DNA of 64,000 nt from contig NZ_SLWR01000001.1 in assembly GCF_004345665.1 (NCBI RefSeq), forward strand, positions 930,001 to 994,000, in the 5' to 3' direction. The translations under genes and the position numbers were made by a program. The notes beneath the pieces are model-generated. The model was not told where the DNA came from, did not search any database, and was given only the letters and a program-made list of their open reading frames with translations. Source of the DNA: Kribbella antiqua. GTDB lineage: Bacteria > Actinomycetota > Actinomycetes > Propionibacteriales > Kribbellaceae. Positions 8,396 to 16,619 of the stretch are shown in pieces. How positions within the stretch are numbered: the stretch's first letter is position 1; the number at the start of each line of letters is the position of its first letter.

Positions 8396-8411
8396 TCGAA
8401 CATCTGTTCGA
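8396..8411. promoter_or_regulatory. LexA (SOS) box
   Basis: The palindrome TCGAAC-ATCT-GTTCGA is a perfect match to the actinobacterial LexA operator TCGAAC-N4-GTTCGA. It lies in a 361-base divergent intergenic region, 210 bases from the DUF6504 start on the left and 137 bases from the DM13 start on the right. The rest of that region (8187-8547) shows no gene; no convincing core promoter could be assigned to either side. Confidence 0.8.
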
Positions 8412-8547
8412 ACACTCGAAGACTATCGCCGCCGGGTGGGAATCGTCAACGGGCCGTAAGCCCGGCGCGTCCCCACGTACGCCATCCGCCGCCCACACTG
8501 GTGTCAGGACAAGACCGGCGTGCGTCGTACAGGCGGAAGGGGAAGCG

Positions 8548-9114
8548 ATGCGGAAGCGTTGGCGGGCGGCACTGATCGCCGCGGCGGCTGGTGCCGTCGT
8601 GGTCCTGGCGGTCGCGTTGCCGCTCTTCCAGCCGTGGCGGCTCTTCACCGACAAAGTCGTCGACGAAGCGCTACCCAGCGCCGTTCCGATCTCCACGAAT
8701 TCATCGTCGACGACGCCACCGACAATTTCCGGAGCCCCGTCAAGTCACCGGCCAACGGCCCCGGAAATCCTCCTCACCGGGAAGCTGATCACGCACGAAC
8801 ACGAGACCTCCGGCACAGTCGCCGTACTGCGACTCCCGGACGGCTCCCGCATCCTCCGCCTGGAGAACCTCGACACCTCCGACGGCCCCGACCTCAAGGT
8901 CTGGCTCAGCGACGCCCCGGTGATCGTCGGCAAGAACGGCTGGCATGTGTTCGACGACGGTCGATACCGCAGCCTGGGAGGCCTGAAAGGCAATCACGGC
9001 AGCCAGAACTACCCGATCCCCAAAGAAGTGCGCCTCGACGACTTCCAAAGCGTCGCGATCTGGTGCGACCGCTTCAACGTGTCCTTCGGGGCAGCTGAGC
9101 TCAAATCCACGTGA
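8548..9114 (+). CDS. Membrane-anchored DM13-domain protein
   Basis: The 188-residue protein begins with a basic N-terminus and one membrane helix (residues 7-26), then a Ser/Thr/Pro-rich spacer, then a DM13 domain from about residue 70. Domain hallmarks are HEHETSGTVAVLRLPDGSRILRLENLDTSDGPDLKVWLSDAP and the IWCDRFNVSFG ending with a conserved Cys. DM13 is proposed to be an extracellular electron-transfer or redox-related module, so the domain should face outside. A purine-rich GGAAGGGGAAG element precedes the ATG. It is divergent from DUF6504 and could in principle also respond to the LexA box. Confidence 0.85.
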   Translation: MRKRWRAALIAAAAGAVVVLAVALPLFQPWRLFTDKVVDEALPSAVPISTNSSSTTPPTISGAPSSHRPTAPEILLTGKLITHEHETSGTVAVLRLPDGSRILRLENLDTSDGPDLKVWLSDAPVIVGKNGWHVFDDGRYRSLGGLKGNHGSQNYPIPKEVRLDDFQSVAIWCDRFNVSFGAAELKST

Positions 9115-9136
9115 CACGCCGCATAAGCTGCCGAGG

Positions 9137-9610
9137 GTGAGCAATCATCATCCCAACGTGCAACGGGTGGCCGACGCGCTCCAGGCGGCCGGGTCCACCG
9201 GTGAGATCGTGATCCTGGACGACGCGGTCCCGACTGCGGCGGCCGCGGCCGCCGAGCTGGGCTGCGAGGTCGGCGCGATCGCGAACAGCCTGATCTTCGA
9301 CGGCGACGGCGCCCCGGTACTGATCCTGACCTCCGGCGCCCACCGGGTCGACACCGCCAAGGTCGCCGCCGAGCTCGGCATCAGCAAGCTGCGCCGCGCC
9401 ACCCCGGAGTTCGTCAAGGAGCACACCGGCCAGTCGATCGGCGGCGTCGCCCCGGTCGGCCACCCGCACCCGGTCCCGACGTACGTCGACACCGCCCTCG
9501 AGCAGTACGACGTCATCTGGGCAGCCGCCGGCATCCCCCACTCGGTCTTCCCCACCACCTACGCCGAACTCCTCAAACTCACCAACGGCACCCCGACCAC
9601 CGTCAACTGA
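9137..9610 (+). CDS. YbaK/EbsC family aminoacyl-tRNA deacylase-like protein
   Basis: This 157-residue single-domain protein matches the YbaK/ProX editing fold: NSLIFDGDGAPVLILTSGAHRVD in the middle, then GQSIGGVAPVGHPHPVPTYVD, the conserved GGVAP.GHP loop. Related proteins hydrolyse mischarged aminoacyl-tRNAs such as Cys- or Ala-tRNA(Pro); which substrate applies here cannot be read from sequence. Translation starts at the GTG at 9137, 22 bases after the DM13 stop codon, so co-transcription is likely. A long hairpin follows the stop codon. Confidence 0.88.
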   Translation: MSNHHPNVQRVADALQAAGSTGEIVILDDAVPTAAAAAAELGCEVGAIANSLIFDGDGAPVLILTSGAHRVDTAKVAAELGISKLRRATPEFVKEHTGQSIGGVAPVGHPHPVPTYVDTALEQYDVIWAAAGIPHSVFPTTYAELLKLTNGTPTTVN

Positions 9611-9634
9611 TCAGCTCACCGACAGCAACAAGTA

Positions 9635-9673
9635 CGACGAAGCCGTCCAGCACCAGGCTGGACGGCTTCGTCG
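9635..9673. terminator. Bidirectional 17-bp hairpin terminator
   Basis: CGACGAAGCCGTCCAGC and its exact reverse complement are separated by ACCAG. It lies between the convergent YbaK and amidase genes, 24 bases after the YbaK stop, and probably ends transcription from both sides. Confidence 0.8.
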
Positions 9674-9684
9674 GTCGCAGGCAG

Positions 9685-9712
9685 TTCTAGAAGGCCGGTT
9701 CTAGAAGGCCGG
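9685..9712. repeat. 14-bp direct repeat duplicating the amidase gene tail
   Basis: TTCTAGAAGGCCGG occurs twice in tandem. On the minus strand this is the last codons and stop of the amidase gene, followed at once by a second copy of the same tail. Confidence 0.85.
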
Positions 9713-11617
9713 CTTCAGGTCTACGTCGGCTGCTCGGACGTAGGCCATGCGGTGGCCGAACCAGATCTGGTAGTAGCGGTCCGTGCCGAGGACCTGGACG
9801 TGGTCGGCCGGGGGTTCGGTGGCGAAGGTGACGGCTCGGTAGTAGTCCGTCTCGATCGACGCGTCACCCACCGGGTACGCCTGGCCGTCGCCGATCGTGT
9901 ACTGCAGCGGCGTGACGGTCTGGTACGGGATACCCGCCGGGTACGCCGACTGCTCCGGGTACGCACGCCCATACACCGGCGCCGACGTCTTGTCCGCCTT
10001 GAGCTTCACCACCAGACCCGGCTTGGCGAAGGCATCCGGTGCCGACGCCGGGCTCTTGAACCACGCCAGCGCTCCGAGGTACCAGACCCCGACCCAATCC
10101 CCTTGCACGTCCGCTACGACGTACTGCGAACCAGCCGCAGCTCGTGCACCGATGTCAGAGACCACAGTGGTGCTGTCGGTGCCGTCCGGGTGCAGGCCGA
10201 GGTCCTTGACCAGCGGAGCGGCGTCGTCAGGCGCCTGACGCAGGTAGACGAAGTTGGTGCCCTGGGGGGTGCAGGTGGTGCCGGCACCGGTGCAGTTGGT
10301 GATGACCTGGACGTTGTCGCTGAAGCCCGGCTTGATCGTCACGATCGAGCCCTTACGCACCGGGAAGACCGAGTGGCCGTAGATCGGTGCACCGAGCAGG
10401 TCGAAGTAGTGCTCCCAGTCCCAGTACGGTCCCGGGTCCCAGTGCATGCCGCGGACCGTGCTCGGGATGGTGCCCGGTACCTGGTCGTGGCCGATGATGT
10501 GGGCCCGGTCGAGCGGGATGTCGTTCTTGGCGGCCAGGTAGCGCACCAGCTTGGCCGAGTTGCGGTAGAGCGACTCGGTGTACCAGGTCGCACCAGTCGC
10601 GGCGAAGCCCTCGTGCTCGATGCCGATGCTGTGCATGTTCACGTACCAGTTGCCGGCGTGCCAGGCGACGTCGTTGGCCTTGACGTGCTGCCAGATGTGC
10701 CCGTCGGACGAGCGCATGGTGTACTGCCAGCTCACGTACGTCGGGTCCTGCACCAGGTTGAGCACACCCGGCCAGGTGCCCTCGGTGTCGTGAATGATGA
10801 TGTAGTCGATCTTGCCGGTCTTCGGCCGGTTCGCCAGGTCGTGGTTGCCGTAGTCACCGGCACCGAACTCCTCGTACGGCGCCGGCAGCCACTCACACCC
10901 CAGGGTCGGCGGGCACTCCACACCAGAGCTCGAAGCCTTGACGCCGGCCGGCAGCGCCAGCTTCGAGACCTGCGTCTTGTCCGGCGTGACGGCGACGGCC
11001 GGCATCACAACCTGCTGCCCGGTGTTCGTCGTACGGGCGGCACCCTGCGCCATGATCGAGTAAACGTCGTCGGCGAACTCCGCTGCGCCCACGCGGTCCG
11101 AAGCCTCCGCGTACGACGCCACTGCGCCGTACCAGGATGCGGGAGACGTCTCGGCACCAGCAGGAAGGCCAAGCGACCTCTGGTACGACGCCAGCAGTGC
11201 GGCACCACCGGCGATGTTCGCAGTGGGGTCATTGCGCAGGGCAACAGGATCGAGCCCGGTCAGGTCGGACGCCTTGTACAGCGTGCGCAGCGACGAGGCT
11301 TTGGCGATCTTGCGCTCACCGGACAGGTCGACCACCGTGGTGGGGTCGACAGCAGTGAGGTGCATCGGGCCGTAGCCGCCGTCCGTGCTGGACGCACCTT
11401 GATGGTCGTCCCAGCGGCTTTCGGCGTACGACACAGCCAGCAGCACGGACTCCGGTACGCCGTACTTCGCGGCAGCATCGCTGAAAGCCGATGCGACCGT
11501 GGCGGACGGCCCAGGGGTCGCCGCGACGGCAGGTGGGCCTCCGGACGACACGCCGGATACGGCCATGGGCAGCGCTACCGCCGCCAGTGCGGCGAGAATC
11601 TTCGGACGACGACGCAT
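9701..11617 (-). CDS. Secreted N-acetylmuramoyl-L-alanine amidase with an N-terminal lysozyme-like domain
   Basis: The 638-residue protein has a signal peptide (MRRRPK then a hydrophobic stretch to about residue 35). Residues about 45-190 resemble a lytic transglycosylase/lysozyme-like module (PESVLLAVSYAESRW, then GGYGPMHLT). A PGRP/Amidase_2 domain follows, with zinc-ligand regions YIIIHDTEGTW, SIGIEHEGF and HIIGHDQVPG plus HWDPGPYWDW. The C-terminal 200 residues look like SH3-type repeats that may bind the cell wall. It should cleave peptidoglycan outside the membrane. The ATG at 11617 has AGGAG seven bases upstream. Pairing of two putative wall-cutting domains in one polypeptide is notable; whether the first is active is uncertain, although a Glu is present. 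Confidence 0.9.
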   Translation of the reverse strand: MRRRPKILAALAAVALPMAVSGVSSGGPPAVAATPGPSATVASAFSDAAAKYGVPESVLLAVSYAESRWDDHQGASSTDGGYGPMHLTAVDPTTVVDLSGERKIAKASSLRTLYKASDLTGLDPVALRNDPTANIAGGAALLASYQRSLGLPAGAETSPASWYGAVASYAEASDRVGAAEFADDVYSIMAQGAARTTNTGQQVVMPAVAVTPDKTQVSKLALPAGVKASSSGVECPPTLGCEWLPAPYEEFGAGDYGNHDLANRPKTGKIDYIIIHDTEGTWPGVLNLVQDPTYVSWQYTMRSSDGHIWQHVKANDVAWHAGNWYVNMHSIGIEHEGFAATGATWYTESLYRNSAKLVRYLAAKNDIPLDRAHIIGHDQVPGTIPSTVRGMHWDPGPYWDWEHYFDLLGAPIYGHSVFPVRKGSIVTIKPGFSDNVQVITNCTGAGTTCTPQGTNFVYLRQAPDDAAPLVKDLGLHPDGTDSTTVVSDIGARAAAGSQYVVADVQGDWVGVWYLGALAWFKSPASAPDAFAKPGLVVKLKADKTSAPVYGRAYPEQSAYPAGIPYQTVTPLQYTIGDGQAYPVGDASIETDYYRAVTFATEPPADHVQVLGTDRYYQIWFGHRMAYVRAADVDLKPAF

Positions 11618-11643
11618 GTTGTTCTCCTGAACCCGACGAGGCG

Positions 11644-11668
11644 GATGCCGGTCACCAAGACTGGCATC
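11644..11668. promoter_or_regulatory. Dyad upstream of the amidase gene
   Basis: GATGCCGGTC and GACTGGCATC are inverted repeats with nine of ten positions matching and a 5-base spacer (ACCAA). The dyad begins 27 bases upstream of the amidase start and is a candidate operator. The regulator is unknown. Confidence 0.45.
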
Positions 11669-11763
11669 ACTCTGGGTCGAGTCGGCGCACATGTCAACGG
11701 CTAACCAAAACTCGCCATCATCGGTTCAATACTGACAGCAGCTGGGAACTGAGGAGCAGGACG

Positions 11764-12375
11764 ATGGAAGCGTTGCCGTTGGCGTTCACAACGGGCTGGG
11801 CGAGTGGCATCAACGCGTACGCCTGCGTGCTGATCCTGGGCCTGCTCGGCCGGTTCGCCGGTGCCGACGACGTACCCACCGCGTTGACCAGCAACGGCGT
11901 GTTGATCGCCGCTGGTGTCCTGTTCGCGTTCGAGTTCGTCGCCGACAAGATCCCGTACGTCGACTCCGCCTGGGACGCGATCTCGACCGTCATCCGGCCG
12001 ACCGTCGGCGCGATCGTCGCCGCCCTGCTGTCCGGCGAGGCGAGCACGCTGAACCAGGCCGTGATCGCGACCATCGGTGGCGTCGTCGCGCTGCTTTCAC
12101 ACGCGGTCAAGTCCAGCCTCCGGCTGGCGATCAACACCTCCCCCGAGCCGGTCACCAACATCGCCGCCTCGTCCGGTGAGGACATCGCGGTCGCCGGCGT
12201 GGTGTCGCTGGCCGCGTTCCACCCGGAGGTCGCGCTCATCATCGCCGCGGTCCTGCTGCTGCTCGGCCTGATCGGGGTGTACGTCGCCTTCCGGTTCATC
12301 CGGCGCGGCTACCAGCGGTTCAAGGCGTGGCGGGAGAAACGGACCGGCCCTGCGACCGGGAGCAGTGCCGTCTGA
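11764..12375 (+). CDS. DUF4126 family integral membrane protein
   Basis: The 203-residue protein has five to six predicted membrane helices and the family N-terminus LAFTTGWASGINAYACVLILGLLGR. A loop with PYVDSAWDAISTVIRPTVGA and the KSSLRLAINTSPEP segment between helices also match DUF4126. The function of the family is not known. A GAGGAGCAGG element precedes the ATG. Its stop overlaps the start of the downstream oxidoreductase by one base (TGATG), so the two are translated from one message. Confidence 0.85.
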   Translation: MEALPLAFTTGWASGINAYACVLILGLLGRFAGADDVPTALTSNGVLIAAGVLFAFEFVADKIPYVDSAWDAISTVIRPTVGAIVAALLSGEASTLNQAVIATIGGVVALLSHAVKSSLRLAINTSPEPVTNIAASSGEDIAVAGVVSLAAFHPEVALIIAAVLLLLGLIGVYVAFRFIRRGYQRFKAWREKRTGPATGSSAV

Positions 12376-13682
12376 TGGCTCGCGTAGTTGTCGTCGGGGC
12401 CGGTCTCGCCGGTCTCGCCAGTGCCGTCCGGCTGGCCAAGCTCGGCCACCAGGTCACCATCTGCGAACGCGACGGGCGCCTGGGCGGCGTGCTGGGCCGC
12501 GTGGAGGCAGACGGGTTCAGCTGGGACGCAGGAGCAGCAAGTACGACGCTGCCGGCCGCGCTGCGCGACCTGTTCCGGAAGAGCGGTCGCCCGATCGAGA
12601 GCCTGGTCCAGCTCGAGCCGGTGACCGAACCACGCCGGCACATGTTCGGAGACGGCTCGGTGCTCGACCTGCCCATTTCCGACCGCGGTGCGCAACTCGA
12701 AGCCTGGACAGACCTCGCCAGCGACACAGTGGCCAAGCAATGGACCGATCTGGTCGATGCCTACGGCGAGACGTGGCAGGTACTGCGCAAGACGTCGCTG
12801 GAGCCGCCGCTGCAGGACAAGCTGCCGTTGAGCGCCATACGAGCGCTCAAGCCCTGGCAGTCGCTGGAGCGGGTAGCCCAGCGCCAGCTGGACGACGAGC
12901 GCGCTCGCGCCGTACTGCGGTACTTCGCAGCGCAGGGCGGCTCGGAAGCCAAGCTCACACCCGGGTACGTCGGCGTCTGGTCATACCTGGAGCGCACCTT
13001 CGGCCGCTGGACCATAGAGGGCGGGTTCGGCGTACTCGCGGACGCGTTGGCGCAGCGGGCGAGCGAGCGGAAGGTCGATGTGCGCACTGGTGCCGAGGTG
13101 GTCGCTGTCACCACAACGCAGGGCGCTGTGACGGGTGTACGGCTGGCTGATGGGGCTGAGCTCCCAGCGGACATCGTGGTGAGCGACATCGACCCGCGTG
13201 ACCTCTTCGGGCAGCTGGTGGACGACCCGGCAGCCAAGAAGGTGCGCAAGCGAGCGCTGTCGACACACCAGGCCCAAGCGGCGTACGTCGTACATCTGGG
13301 GCTGCGGGAGCCAGTGCCGGTGCTGCCGTTCGAGACTGTCCTGCACGGTACGCCGACAGTCGTCGTACGGACGGGTGGTCAGGCACCGGCTGGGCACCAG
13401 GCGTGGTCGGTGCTCGTGCACGGCTACCCGACGGACGACGTACTGGACCTGCTGGTGGCGCGTGGGCTGCACGTCCGCGACAAGGTCGTGTCGCGGCAGA
13501 CCTCACAGTCCTGGTGGGCCGGGGTCGCGTGGGAGGGCTATCGCACGGCCCGGCGCCGGGCGGCCAACGTCTCGCCGGTGAAGGGCCTGTACTGCGTCGG
13601 TGCGGGCGCTCACCCGGGTTCCGGCGTACCTGCCACCACGCTGGGCGCCGCAATAGTGGCGGATGCCATCGGGAAAGCCTGA
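12375..13682 (+). CDS. CrtI-like NAD(P)/FAD-dependent oxidoreductase
   Basis: This 435-residue flavoprotein has the dinucleotide-binding motif VVVGAGLAGLASAVRLAKLGHQV at residues 4-26, the following ERDGRLGG motif and a C-terminal FAD-contact region YCVGAGAHPGSGVPATTLGA typical of phytoene desaturase-like enzymes. Such enzymes act on isoprenoid or other hydrophobic substrates. No phytoene synthase or cyclase is near, and the prenyl synthase gene 4 kb away is not in the same operon, so a carotenoid role is not supported by context. It is coupled to the DUF4126 membrane protein, which could suggest a membrane-associated substrate. Confidence 0.85.
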   Translation: MARVVVVGAGLAGLASAVRLAKLGHQVTICERDGRLGGVLGRVEADGFSWDAGAASTTLPAALRDLFRKSGRPIESLVQLEPVTEPRRHMFGDGSVLDLPISDRGAQLEAWTDLASDTVAKQWTDLVDAYGETWQVLRKTSLEPPLQDKLPLSAIRALKPWQSLERVAQRQLDDERARAVLRYFAAQGGSEAKLTPGYVGVWSYLERTFGRWTIEGGFGVLADALAQRASERKVDVRTGAEVVAVTTTQGAVTGVRLADGAELPADIVVSDIDPRDLFGQLVDDPAAKKVRKRALSTHQAQAAYVVHLGLREPVPVLPFETVLHGTPTVVVRTGGQAPAGHQAWSVLVHGYPTDDVLDLLVARGLHVRDKVVSRQTSQSWWAGVAWEGYRTARRRAANVSPVKGLYCVGAGAHPGSGVPATTLGAAIVADAIGKA

Positions 13683-13774
13683 GACCCGCTGGGGTCCAGG
13701 TTGCCGTCCCACGTAGGATTGATCGTTCATGTGTTCCATGTCGGGATAGGTGCCCGGCAGTAGAGAGGACCTCG

Positions 13775-15979
13775 GTGGATCAATCCCCCAAATCGGCCGA
13801 TCACGAGAATGTCGAGCGGGCTGAGCTGGCGGCCGAGCAGCAACACATCGACCGGGTCTACGACCGGGTCGCGGAGGCTGCCCGGTCGGCGTCCCGGATC
13901 GCGGTCGAAGGGCACCAACGCGGGCAGGCGCAGAACGTCGGCCGGGTCCGTGAGGAGGAGCAGACCGGTCTGTACGAGCGGGACGTGCTGGTGTTCGCCG
14001 CCGCCCGCCGGATCGCCGAGCTGGACGCCGAGCACGAGGGCCTGGTCTTCGGCCGGCTCGACTCCGACCACGGCGACGACACGGAGGCCGCGGCGAGCGC
14101 AGCCGACCTGGAGAAGCTGTACGTCGGCCGGATCGGTGTCCGGGACGCGGAGTACGAACCGCTGGTGATCGACTGGCGTGCCCCGGCCGCTGAGCCTTTC
14201 TACCGCGCCACCTCCACCGACCGGCTGAACGTCGTACGGCGGCGGGTGCTGCGGAACAAGGGACCGCGGATCGTCGGGCTCGAGGACGACCTGCTCGCGC
14301 CGGAGCGGGCACCCGAGGACCTCCCGGTGATGGGTGAGGGCGCGCTGATGGCGTCCCTGTCGCGGGCACGCGGTCACACGATGCGGGACATCGTCGCCAC
14401 CATCCAGGCCGAGCAGGACAAGGCGATCCGGGCGCCGGCCCGCGGTGTCACCGTCATCGGCGGTGGACCCGGCACTGGCAAGACAGTGGTCGCGCTGCAC
14501 CGCGCGGCGTACCTGCTCTACAGCGACCGCCGGCGGTTCGAGCGCGGCGGCGTACTGGTCGTCGGGCCGTCCGCTGCCTTCATGGCCTACATCGAGCGCG
14601 TCCTGCCGAGCCTTGGCGAGAACACCGTGTCGCTGAAGGCGGTCGGCGAGCTGGTGGACGGCGTCAAGGCCACCGCGGTCGACGAAGCCGACGTAGCCGC
14701 GATCAAGGGCTCACTGCGGATGCGCGGCGTACTGTCGCGTGCTGCCCGCGACCGCGTGCCCACCGCCCCCAGCACTTTGCGGATCTTCGTCGGCGGCGCC
14801 ACCGTCGAGCTGGACGCCAACCAGCTGGACAACGTACGACGGAACGCGCTGCGGCGGACGGCACGCAACAGAGCGGCTGCCGAAGCCCGCAAGGGTCTGG
14901 TCGCTGCGCTGTGGCAGCGGTTCCCCGACGACCTGCGCAACGGCGTCTACGGAGACCGTGAAGCCTTCGGCGACCAGGTGACCGAGACACCTGCGTTCAG
15001 GACATTCTTCAGCCAGTGGTGGCCGGTGCTGACCCCAGAGTCCGTACTGCGCTGGCTCGGTGACCCACGCCGGTTGCAGCGGTGGGCCCGCAACGACCTG
15101 ACTCCGACAGAGATTGATGCGCTCGCCAACGCGATCCGCAGTACAGACGAGTTCACCATTGCAGACGTAGCCCTGCTGGACGAGCTGAGCACGTTGCTGG
15201 GACGCGCACCGGTCGCGGAGACCAAGGACGAAGAGTTCGACTGGCTGGAGGGCCTGTCGGACGGGGTCAACGAAGTGCTCACCACATCTGAGCGCCGGGC
15301 CCGGGCTGTGGCTGCCAGAGAGGCCGAGGAGCCGGAGGAGTACGCGCACGTCCTGGTGGACGAGGCGCAGGACCTCTCCCCCATGCAGTGGCGGATGGTG
15401 ACTCGGCGCGGCCCGCAGGCGAGCTGGACGATCGTCGGCGACCCCGCGCAGAGCTCGTGGCCCGACCCGGACGAGGCCCGTGCGGCGATGGACTCGATGC
15501 TGTCGCACCTGCAGCGGCACTCGTTCCGGCTGTCGACCAACTACCGGAACTCGGCCGAGATCTACCAGTTCGCCGGAGAGGTGATCCGCCGGACTCTGCC
15601 CGACGCCGATCTGCCCGACGCAGTACGTCGTACTGGCGTGGAACCGGAGCACCGAGTCTTCGACGACGGCAAGGTCTCCGAAGCCGCCGGTGACGCGGCC
15701 GCGGAGCTGCTCCAGCTGGTCGAGGGCACGGTCGGCGTGATCGTGCCGCCGAAGCTACGGCCCGGGATCGACGCGGTCCTCGGCGAGCTCGGCGACCCCC
15801 GCGTGGTCGCGGTCAGCCCCCTGGAGTCGAAGGGTCTCGAGTACGACGCTGTCGTCGTGGTCGAGCCGGACCGCATCGTCAGCGATACCCTCGGCGGCGT
15901 ACGAGCCCTGTACGTCGTCCTGACCCGGGCAACTCAGCGACTGGTCACCGTCAACAGCACCACCCACTGGCTGCCTTAA
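13775..15979 (+). CDS. HelD-type UvrD/Rep-family helicase-like protein
   Basis: The 734-residue protein has the HelD architecture: an N-terminal coiled-coil arm (AAEQQHIDRVYDRV and on), Walker A GGGPGTGKTVVALHRAAYLL, Walker B in HVLVDEAQDLSPMQW, the GDPAQSSWP motif, and SPLESKGLEYDAVVVVEP with YVVLTRATQ at the end. HelD proteins bind RNA polymerase and recycle stalled complexes; some actinobacterial homologues give rifampicin tolerance. No rifampicin-associated element is seen in the 92 bases upstream. Translation starts at the GTG at 13775 with GAGAGGAC ahead of it. The gene is likely monocistronic and converges with sixA. Confidence 0.9.
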   Translation: MDQSPKSADHENVERAELAAEQQHIDRVYDRVAEAARSASRIAVEGHQRGQAQNVGRVREEEQTGLYERDVLVFAAARRIAELDAEHEGLVFGRLDSDHGDDTEAAASAADLEKLYVGRIGVRDAEYEPLVIDWRAPAAEPFYRATSTDRLNVVRRRVLRNKGPRIVGLEDDLLAPERAPEDLPVMGEGALMASLSRARGHTMRDIVATIQAEQDKAIRAPARGVTVIGGGPGTGKTVVALHRAAYLLYSDRRRFERGGVLVVGPSAAFMAYIERVLPSLGENTVSLKAVGELVDGVKATAVDEADVAAIKGSLRMRGVLSRAARDRVPTAPSTLRIFVGGATVELDANQLDNVRRNALRRTARNRAAAEARKGLVAALWQRFPDDLRNGVYGDREAFGDQVTETPAFRTFFSQWWPVLTPESVLRWLGDPRRLQRWARNDLTPTEIDALANAIRSTDEFTIADVALLDELSTLLGRAPVAETKDEEFDWLEGLSDGVNEVLTTSERRARAVAAREAEEPEEYAHVLVDEAQDLSPMQWRMVTRRGPQASWTIVGDPAQSSWPDPDEARAAMDSMLSHLQRHSFRLSTNYRNSAEIYQFAGEVIRRTLPDADLPDAVRRTGVEPEHRVFDDGKVSEAAGDAAAELLQLVEGTVGVIVPPKLRPGIDAVLGELGDPRVVAVSPLESKGLEYDAVVVVEPDRIVSDTLGGVRALYVVLTRATQRLVTVNSTTHWLP

Positions 15980-15994
15980 AAGTATGTAGAGCCG

Positions 15995-16525
15995 CTAGCC
16001 GCGAGGGACGACGAACGAGATCAGGTCGGCGTCGTCCGGGCCGAGGTCGGACCAGCGGCAGCTCAGGTGGAGGACGGCGAGGCCGGAGGTCGGGTATTTC
16101 TGGCTGAGTTCGACCCGCTCCGGGCTGGTGCCGTCGAGGGCGAGCTCGTCGGCGAGCCACGGTACGCCGGGGCCGTGGCCGACCAGGATCACAGTGCGGG
16201 CCTCGGTCGGCGCCTCGTGGATGACGTCGAGGAGCTCATCGGCGTCGGCGTTGTAGATGCGCCGGTCGTACCAGACGTCGGTCGCGGCCGCCCCGGCCTC
16301 GGCGGCGAACCGCCAGGTCTCGCGGGTGCGCTGCGACGGTGAGCACAGGACCAGGTCCGCGTCGATGCCCTGGGCAACGAGATAGCGGCCGGCCGCGGCG
16401 GCGTCGGCCCGGCCGCGGTCGGCGAGCGGGCGCTCGAAGTCGGGCATCGACTCGTCCTGCACCGCCTTCGAGTGCCGGAGCAGGACGAGCGTACGGTCGA
16501 TCAAAAGGTCCGACGGATCAGCCAC
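15995..16525 (-). CDS. sixA: SixA-like histidine phosphatase
   Basis: A 176-residue member of the histidine phosphatase branch. The catalytic motif is LLRHSKA near residue 15 (RHS replacing the classical RHG, as in SixA), with RPLADRGRADA, then CSPSQRTRETW, and the second catalytic His in VGHGPGVPWLADEL. Related enzymes dephosphorylate phosphohistidine or small phosphate esters; the partner here is unknown. The GTG at 16525 is the likely start. The gene lies downstream of metF in the same direction; the intervening 73 bases are filled by repeats of the metF 3' end. Confidence 0.87.
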   Translation of the reverse strand: MADPSDLLIDRTLVLLRHSKAVQDESMPDFERPLADRGRADAAAAGRYLVAQGIDADLVLCSPSQRTRETWRFAAEAGAAATDVWYDRRIYNADADELLDVIHEAPTEARTVILVGHGPGVPWLADELALDGTSPERVELSQKYPTSGLAVLHLSCRWSDLGPDDADLISFVVPRG

Positions 16526-16536
16526 CGAGTCAGGAT

Positions 16537-16619
16537 ACGACGGCGGACCGGGTCACGGGACGACGGCAGACCGGGTCACTGGACGACGGCCGACTGGGTC
16601 AGGAGACGACGGCCGACTG
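16537..16619. repeat. 23-bp tandem repeat made from the metF 3' end, about 3.6 copies
   Basis: Full units occupy 16537-16559, 16560-16582 and 16583-16605, with a partial copy to 16619 inside the metF coding sequence. On the minus strand each unit contains CCGTCGT and a TGA stop. Copies further from metF are more diverged. Confidence 0.9.
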
